The translations under genes and the position numbers were made by a program. The notes beneath the pieces were generated by a model that did no database searches, was not told the DNA's origin, and worked only from the letters and a program-made list of their open reading frames with translations. Shown here piece after piece: positions 25,525 to 25,679 of a DNA stretch of 25,679 nucleotides (within the stretch, counting starts at the first letter, position 1; each line of letters starts with the position of its first letter). Where the stretch lies: assembly GCA_964371715.1 (NCBI GenBank), contig CAYJNO010000026.1:1-25679 (forward strand). The letters run 5' to 3'. Origin of the DNA: CAYJNO01 sp964371715 (lineage in GTDB: Bacteria > Bacillota_I > Bacilli_A > Erysipelotrichales > Erysipelotrichaceae).

Positions 25525-25679
25525 CTATAGATCTACAAGTTTACCATCAACAAGCTTAACTCTTAAGTCTGCAAGATTTGCAACTGTATCGCTATGTGTT
25601 ACTACAATTACTGTTTTTCCATATTCTTCAGTTAACATCTTAAAGATTTTAATTATTTCTTTCTCTGTTGCTGTATCTA
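25525..25679 (-). CDS. ABC transporter ATP-binding protein, C-terminal fragment
   Basis: The gene enters from the right edge; only the last 51 residues before the TAG at 25525-25527 are present. They include DTATEKEIIKIFKMLTEE just past the expected Walker B/D-loop, then KTVIVVTHSD with the H-loop His and the C-terminal strand VKLVDGKLVDL. This is the MacB/LolD-like end of an ATPase that pairs with an FtsX-type permease, but family detail cannot be stated from the fragment. The next gene inward is the lipoprotein at 24071. Confidence 0.85.
   Translation of the reverse strand, partial: DTATEKEIIKIFKMLTEEYGKTVIVVTHSDTVANLADLRVKLVDGKLVDL

Overview
The window is very AT-rich and has short intergenic gaps, strong AGGAGG-type ribosome binding sites, GTG/TTG starts and Gram-positive lipoproteins. 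TGG encodes Trp and TGA is used as a stop. This points to a low-GC Bacillota (Clostridia- or Erysipelotrichia-like) chromosome; I cannot name the species. Almost every intact gene is on the minus strand, so the window reads right to left.

Right end to about 20.6 kb: ordinary chromosomal genes. These are the tail of an ABC ATPase, a large DUF6612-like lipoprotein, a SAM methyltransferase, a CBM9-like lipoprotein, a membrane-tethered XRE regulator, a minimal MGMT-type alkyltransferase-like protein and a small membrane protein. Several are separated by clear intrinsic terminators.

20.5-15.7 kb: a DUF1430-type permease and an ATPase of the lactococcin-972 export/immunity type, overlapping by ATGA and preceded by a 12-bp hairpin, with no recognisable bacteriocin precursor. 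A VanW-family protein, a lipoprotein and a small membrane protein follow.

15.4-8.1 kb: the most interesting part, a ribosomally synthesised, modified-peptide (RiPP) operon. A 50-residue Cys-containing precursor (14289-14441, GTG start) has its own promoter and is followed by a 13-bp hairpin. Next come a radical SAM/SPASM maturase broken by one frameshift, a TIGR04066-like maturation protein, an acyl-carrier-related protein lacking the usual Ser, and a permease-ATPase-permease ABC exporter. The set resembles the clostridial CcpM/Clo7bot Cys-rich peptide systems, but the precursor looks unusual. A second tiny peptide gene lies upstream.

8-3 kb: a gene-poor, decayed region with a ruined IS21-type istB, a compact set of four overlapping small ORFs (one apparently frameshifted) and one intact Cys-rich hypothetical gene.

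3-0 kb: an agr quorum-sensing locus transcribed in the order agrA-agrC-agrB-agrD. The 39-residue AgrD peptide is encoded at 292-411, behind an intrinsic terminator. A secreted peptide gene with a TTG start follows and runs off the left edge. Functionally the window is rich in peptide signalling, peptide modification and peptide export.
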